From: Phaeoceros laevis
Lineage: Eukaryota > Anthocerotophyta > Anthocerotopsida > Notothyladales
Direction: 5' to 3'
Length of the DNA: 25,481 bases
Assembly (NCBI GenBank): GCA_049999765.1
Contig: JBNGIQ010009359.1
Coordinates: forward strand, 144,298-169,778
A program made the translations under genes and the position numbers. Below the pieces are notes generated by a model, which had not been told where the DNA came from, did no database searches, and saw only the letters and a list, made by a program, of their open reading frames with translations. Shown piece by piece: positions 20,597-25,481 of this stretch. Position 1 is the stretch's first letter. Each line of letters starts with the position of its first letter.

Positions 20597-21115
20597 CCTT
20601 CGTTCCTCGAGTCGGGGCAGCTATCTCAAATGGAACACACGAAAACAGACCGGACAGGCGCATATTCCTTGCGATAACGCGGCAACCGCACCTACCATCT
20701 GGGACGAAGACGGGAGGGATGTCATTACGAAGAACGGTACATAGGAAGTAGGACGCATATACCTTTAGGGTATGGTATGGGTGCATCATTGATGATTACT
20801 TAAACACTTTCCGCCATGTGCGGGAGTGCGCTGACAGTGGACTTGGTCCTCCACGAGCGTTTTCTGTCGCTCCCCCTTGTCTTCTTCAAACGCTCTGGTC
20901 TTTGCCTCCTGTCGTGGTGAGCTCGTCTTGGCGGGCGCTGCGAGGGAGCCGTCACCGCTACCAGAGATCGAGTGCCTTCCATCGGCCAGCTGCTCTCTAG
21001 CGCAGGTGCGGTGCCGATTGAGGATGGTGAACTACTTGGTCCGTCACTTCGGTGGCTGCTGTGCATGGCATTGCTCTGACAGAGATGCCCAGGGGCTGTG
21101 CAGGTGCAGATCGGG
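20597..21115. promoter_or_regulatory. Shared upstream region of COX16 and RGP
   Basis: The two start codons face away from each other with 519 bp between them, so both promoters and leaders must fit here, or overlap. The COX16-proximal part has mixed composition; the RGP-proximal part from about 20820 is GC-rich and probably transcribed leader. An ATG at 20816 opens a short frame and would be an upstream ORF if it is in the RGP leader. No clear TATA box was identified. Confidence 0.5.
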
Positions 21116-22565
21116 ATGGCGGCGCCTGTTTCTCCGACGCCGGTGCTGGCGGACGAGCTGGACATTGTGATCCCCACCATTCGGAACCTCGACTTTCTGG
21201 AGATGTGGAGGCCCTTCTTCGAGCCCTACCACCTCATCATTGTGCAGGATGGTGATCCCACGCGAACCGTAAAGGTTCCCGAAGGCTTCGACTTCGAGCT
21301 CTACAACCGAAATGACATCAACCGCATACTGGGACCCAAGGCCTCTTGCATTTCTTTCAAGGACAGCGCCTGCCGCTGCTTTGGCTACATGGTCTCCAAG
21401 AAGAAGTACATTTACACCATCGACGATGACTGCTTCGTATGCCGCCTTCCCCATCTCTGCCTGCCTGGCCGCATATAAGTCGCGTCAGATCTGGCATTTG
21501 CGTCGGGATCTGAATGTGTGTGGCGATCTGGCCTGTGCAGGTAGCTAAAGATCCCTCCGGGAAGGACATCAATGCCCTTGAGCAGCACATCAAAAACCTG
21601 CTTTGCCCCTCCACTCCGTTTTTTTTCAACACCCTCTATGACCCGTTCAGAGATGGTGCTGATTTTGTGAGAGGCTACCCCTTCAGTTTACGTGAAGGTG
21701 CTGAAACTGCCATTTCGCATGGCCTTTGGCTCAACATTCCCGACTATGATGCTCCCACACAGCTGGTCAAGCCTAGCGAAAGAAACAGGAGGTCTGTACT
21801 TTCTTCCGTCTGCTGATTGCAGGTGTTCTTTTTTGCAGGTTCATTGTTCTAAGTCCCCTGTCTTCTTGCAGGTATGTGGATGCTGTGATGACGATCCCGA
21901 AAGGAACACTGTTTCCCATGTGCGGAATGAACTTAGCGTTTAACAGGGAGCTAATTGGTGCTGCCATGTACTTTGGCCTTATGGGTGATGGTCAGCCCAT
22001 TGGTCGATACGATGACATGTGGGCTGGGTGGTGCTGCAAGGTCAGTGCCCAAGGTGTTCGTTCGTATGCCTGGGTGGTTAATGTAGCTTGAGAGTTGGCC
22101 CTTCCCTTAGCTGACGCCTGAACTGGCCACTCTGTCGTGTAGGTGATCTGTGACCATCTGGGATATGGTGTGAAGACTGGCCTGCCGTACATATGGCACA
22201 GCAAGGCTAGCAACCCGTTTGTGAACCTGAAGAAGGAGTTCAAGGGTATATTTTGGCAGGAAGAACTCATTCCTTTCTTCCAGCAAGTGAAGTTACCTAA
22301 GGAGGCCGTGACAGTGGAGCAATGCTACGTGGAGCTTGCCAAGTTCGTGAAGGACAAACTAAGTGCTACCGACCCCTACTTCTCCAAACTGGCTGATGCT
22401 ATGGTCACCTGGATTGATGCGTGGGGAGAGCTTAAGGCCGCAGATTGGGCAAGTTTTGCCCCATCAAGGACGGGAGTAAAACAAGTGCCTGTCAAGTCTG
22501 AGGCACCGGTCAAGTCTGAGGTACCTGTTAAGTCGGAGGCACCTGTTAAAGGGGACGCGAAGTAA
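21116..22565 (+). CDS. RGP: Reversibly glycosylated polypeptide / UDP-arabinopyranose mutase
   Basis: This cytosolic/Golgi-surface enzyme interconverts UDP-arabinopyranose and UDP-arabinofuranose for cell-wall polymers. Exons in phase: 21116-21436, 21541-21791, 21872-22040, 22143-22565. They give 387 residues. The N-terminal core [16 protein letters not shown] is typical. IDDDCF (DDD at 103-105) is the acidic nucleotide-sugar motif, and [10 protein letters not shown] includes Arg151 and Arg158; Arg158 matches the self-glycosylated position reported for this family. [20 protein letters not shown] and [13 protein letters not shown] follow. The start at 21116 gives the usual short N-terminus. 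Beyond the conserved WIDAWGELK there is a tail of about 40 residues with repeated PVKSEA units, longer than I expect for this family. All introns are GT-AG, 80-104 nt. Confidence 0.96.
22488..22559 (+). repeat. 18-bp coding repeat in the RGP tail
   Basis: Four 18-bp units at 22488, 22506, 22524 and 22542 encode [18 protein letters not shown] and PVKGDA, ending three bases before the stop codon. The result is a Lys/Glu-rich, probably disordered tail. Confidence 0.9.
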
Positions 22566-22880
22566 GACATTCGTCCCGCCTGGAAATTGCCAAGGTGGTC
22601 AAGTTTTGCAGCCCTTGTTAGGTTGTCGAAATCCAGGCGGAAGGTCTAGGGTTGTGAGCCGTAGACACTATTTGCCTTAGGATTTCTTAGGTCACAGTAC
22701 AAAACTGTGCTACTTCAGATGGTGATGAAGATTTGACAGTAAAGTGATGATGCAAGCAGCACCAGCGTGGGCTAAGCTCAAGACGCGGGTTAAGTTCAAG
22801 GCGTTTCAGCCACGAACAGTTTACGCCATTTTCAATTTCACCAAGGCAATGATACTGGTTGACAAAAATAAACCGGTGCT
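22566..22880. other. Convergent 3' region of RGP and NAPRT
   Basis: Only 315 bp separate the two stop codons, so their 3' UTRs must be short or overlap. A plus-strand AATAAA lies at 22867-22872, nine bases from the NAPRT stop; if used by RGP its transcript would end antisense to NAPRT coding sequence. No gene is seen inside. Confidence 0.5.
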
Positions 22881-25481
22881 TCACAAAAGTTCCCCAACAG
22901 GTGCTTCATTCAGCCAGAGGAAATGTATGAAGTCGTAGAGCCTTCCACTGACACTGACCTGCACATAGAAATCCCAGTCACTCACAAAGCAGAGGATGCA
23001 CGATCGTCAGAGGTCTAACTTACAACTGATGTTTCTAAGGACAAGGAAGATGTTGAAGGAGTCCAGTTCACTGAACGAGGGGACCTTGTAGGGAGTAGGA
23101 TTGAGGCCTCGCATGTGATCTGGACGCATGGCACCTATCTGATGCTGGCAGCGCTCTTTTACCTGCTCTAGAGTAGGTATTTCGTAGTTTTGCCCACCTG
23201 CACATCTCACAAGGTTATCTGTCAAGCGGAGTGGAGTTCATGTCAAGCTCAGAACGTGGTGGTGGTTACTGCCCCGTTTAACTACCTGCTTTACATGACC
23301 AAACACACTTGTACAGGGGTTCTACTCGCTGTGGTACAACATACGCCCTCTTCGACTCACTGAATGGATGCCTGCACAGGATTCTTTCACCAACCTACGA
23401 CAGGAAGCTCAATTCCATCAGGCAGCAGGTTTGTGGACACACGGAATTCGTTACAAAAAAGTGCAGGCACGCCTCAGACCTGAGGTGGGGGCTCATCTTC
23501 TCCGGTCAGCAAGTCTATGAGTGCATATCCCTCCTTACCATATAGCCTGTAGCACTGCTTTTTGCATGGAATTGTCACCTGGTGTGCAATGTACATAGCT
23601 TGTTAAAGACCCAGTTCTTTGACCTACTCGGGAACTCTGATCGCAAAATCTAGCTGGTCATCAGCCAAACAACCAGAGAGGATAACCAACCTTTGCCAAA
23701 TCTTCAGACAATTTAATTCGAGGTTGGCCATTGATCTCTACGAGCTTATAAACACAACCCAAGGCAGGCTGCATAAAACACGTCACAAGGTGTGTCCCAA
23801 TTCCAAATGCATCCACTTCATGTCCCTGCATGCACCGGTGCAAAGTATTAGTACGTGGCTACTGAATGTAAAATAATTGTGTTGTCTGGCAAAGGACCAC
23901 TGCTAAAACCAGCAGACCTGTTTGTTGAGAGCATCCAGTGTTTCCTCATTGATGTCATTACTAGCCGTTATCACAAGCTTCCCAAACCCTGGAATGTTAA
24001 ACTCCTCCTCGATAGCCTTAAAAAATTTGCGCGTCTCTACCGAGAGATATGAGAGGTCACCAGAATCTAAACGAATACCCAGCGCCTTGTACCTGCAAGG
24101 GTCGATTCATCCAATGACAAAACCAATGACTCTATGAGCGAAGTGCGTTGCCTTGGTTATTCCATTACACGACCACAAATTCAGGACTGCATACCCAAGC
24201 TCATGCAGAGCGAGTGCGACAGCACAGAAGTTTGGAAGTCCGCTCCTCATGACCTGTATTCCAGCCATTCACACAGCCTAAGACCGCTGTGCCTACAGCA
24301 CCTGAGGATAAAGTTACGTGCTTTCAGCTCTGAGGCAAGATAGAAGCACTCGCAAAACTGCACAAACTTCATGACGGGAAATTCTAAGATATGCACCTCA
24401 TAGGTGTCAACAAGAGCCTGAAACGACGTGGGAAACGCTAAGGCATAGGAGGTGAACGCTGCTAGCTCACTCGAGTTCGTCTCTGAGAATGTTCCCCTGA
24501 GAGATTCTGCTGCCTTCAAATATCCAAGAGTGTTCTAAGCTGGCCGGAAAAGGATGAGCATGTAGGAGCACTTCCAAATCAGAGAGATACCAGTACCAAC
24601 CACTTTGCTTGACCTAAATAATCGACCTACCCGCAGTTTGCTTAGCCAATGTTGTGCAAGTTGCACAAAATCTGCACAGATGCCTGAACCATCTGCATAC
24701 GGCAATGATCTCTCTACAATTTCGTCAAAACCCTGCATCAGAAAAATTGCATGCCTTCACATCCAGCCTGTCAAGTTTCCAAACGTGCAGCCTTGAGCTC
24801 ATAAACAGGGTAGCTTGAAGTTCTTGAAACGTGACAGCTCGTACCAGGAAAGAGCTAACAAAGGCATGAGAGTGAGTCCCTCGTACTGGTATACCAAAGC
24901 GTCTACCTGCATCCACATTACTGTATTTTCACCGTAAGAAGATGGAGTTATTAGATGGTTTGCCCAAGGTGCTGAAACCACGGGAGATGTCAAATGACGA
25001 GGACTTACCTGGTGGCATCAAAACCACCAATGTAGCAGTACTTGGAGGCACTGATCCCTCCATCTGGACCCTGTAGCCACGTCAATACTCAAATCCAGTT
25101 AGACTGCAGGCTGTGGGACAAAATAGGTTAGATCCTGTACTCTTTTGAGTTTTCCAACATCTGCTATGCTTGCCTGAGCTCGTCGCAACCCAAATTCCAG
25201 CAAAAGTTTGGACTTCCCAGCAACCCGCCTGTGCCTTGCAGCGTTTGTTGCTACTAGGGATGCATAATTCACCAGTGTCAAGAAAGTGGTCTCTAGCAGC
25301 TGCGCAATCTGTGACAGGTTCCGAATGAATCTGGAACTATCAGACAACAACTAATGACAGAAGGCAGAAAAGAGAAGCAGGATTCGCATAGCATGGACAC
25401 ATTTTACCAGAAGGGGACCTTCCACTCTGATCAGTGGAACTCGAGGAAAAACGATTGACCCTTCAGGAATGGCGGAGATCT
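22881..25481 (-). CDS. NAPRT: Nicotinate phosphoribosyltransferase (5' end outside window)
   Basis: The enzyme converts nicotinate, PRPP and ATP to nicotinate mononucleotide, the entry step of NAD salvage. Visible exons, all joining in phase: 25481-25408, 25308-25174, 25070-25009, 24920-24845, 24732-24631, 24534-24397, 24253-24195, 24092-23918, 23825-23691, 23578-23480, 23394-23286, 23218-23085, 22958-22881 (TGA). They encode 457 residues; about 100 N-terminal residues are missing at the edge. Family landmarks in order: [140 protein letters not shown], and [12 protein letters not shown] near the end. Introns are 67-143 nt. Eleven are GT-AG; the one at 25173-25071 is GC-AG. Confidence 0.96.
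25071..25173 (-). other. GC-AG intron of NAPRT
   Basis: The exon ends ...GCTCAG and the intron begins GCAAGC; it ends CTACAG before GGTCCAGATGG. RRAQ joined to GPDGG keeps phase 0 and restores the conserved protein. AG followed by GCAAG is the usual context of U2-type GC-AG introns, which form a small minority in plants. Within the neighbouring bases there is no GT donor that keeps the protein. Confidence 0.85.

Noticed and set aside
21792-21871. Three successive CAG acceptors in RGP intron 2
   Set aside because: Using the first two would make introns of 31 and 47 nt, shorter than any other intron here; only the third keeps the frame and a normal size.
1-25481. tRNA or rRNA genes
   Set aside because: No T-loop-like GGTTCGAATCC context or rRNA-like sequence was noticed on either strand, though a covariance search was not possible.

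Overview
This window looks like nuclear DNA from a land plant. The supported genes have spliceosomal introns, mostly 70-180 nt with GT-AG borders. There is a PLS-class pentatricopeptide (PPR) sequence, a plant-type PTB splicing factor and a UDP-arabinopyranose mutase (RGP). Short introns, close gene spacing and roughly even base composition suggest a compact genome, such as a bryophyte or lycophyte. That placement is an inference, and the exact lineage cannot be read from the window.

The left part (1-10 kb) is a repeat- and pseudogene-rich accessory zone. It holds a PPR pseudogene on the minus strand (one in-frame stop, one frameshift) and, abutting its 5' end on the plus strand, a fragment with the PDF motif of organellar single-strand DNA-binding (OSB) proteins. 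Next come a 616-bp Harbinger/Tourist-like element with TAA target duplications, a tandem array of about 101 bp containing two 40-bp palindromes, an 87-bp tandem repeat, and a badly decayed unrecognised gene spanning a (TAC)13 microsatellite. That gene also crosses a 10-N gap flanked by an identical 43-bp sequence, which is almost surely an unmerged contig overlap. A 101-bp duplication and a truncated, internally deleted copy of the downstream deubiquitinase gene complete this zone.

The right part (10-25.5 kb) carries five genes whose exons could be joined in phase by hand. They are a USP-family deubiquitinase (minus, 12 exons), a PTB1/2-type RNA-binding protein (plus, 10 exons), the small mitochondrial assembly factor COX16 (minus, 3 exons), RGP/UDP-arabinopyranose mutase (plus, 4 exons), and nicotinate phosphoribosyltransferase (minus, 13 exons visible, 5' end outside the window). 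From PTB onward the strands alternate: PTB and COX16 converge, COX16 and RGP diverge from a shared 519-bp upstream region, and RGP and NAPRT converge over 315 bp. The genes serve unrelated housekeeping roles (splicing control, cytochrome oxidase assembly, cell-wall arabinose supply, NAD salvage, ubiquitin removal), so this is ordinary gene order rather than a functional cluster.

I found no convincing novel biological system. The items most worth a second look are the unknown decayed gene, the partial USP duplicate, the in-frame minisatellite in USP, the GC-AG intron in NAPRT, a candidate poison exon in PTB, and the assembly artefact. All exon models come from reading splice sites and phases by eye, without transcript evidence.
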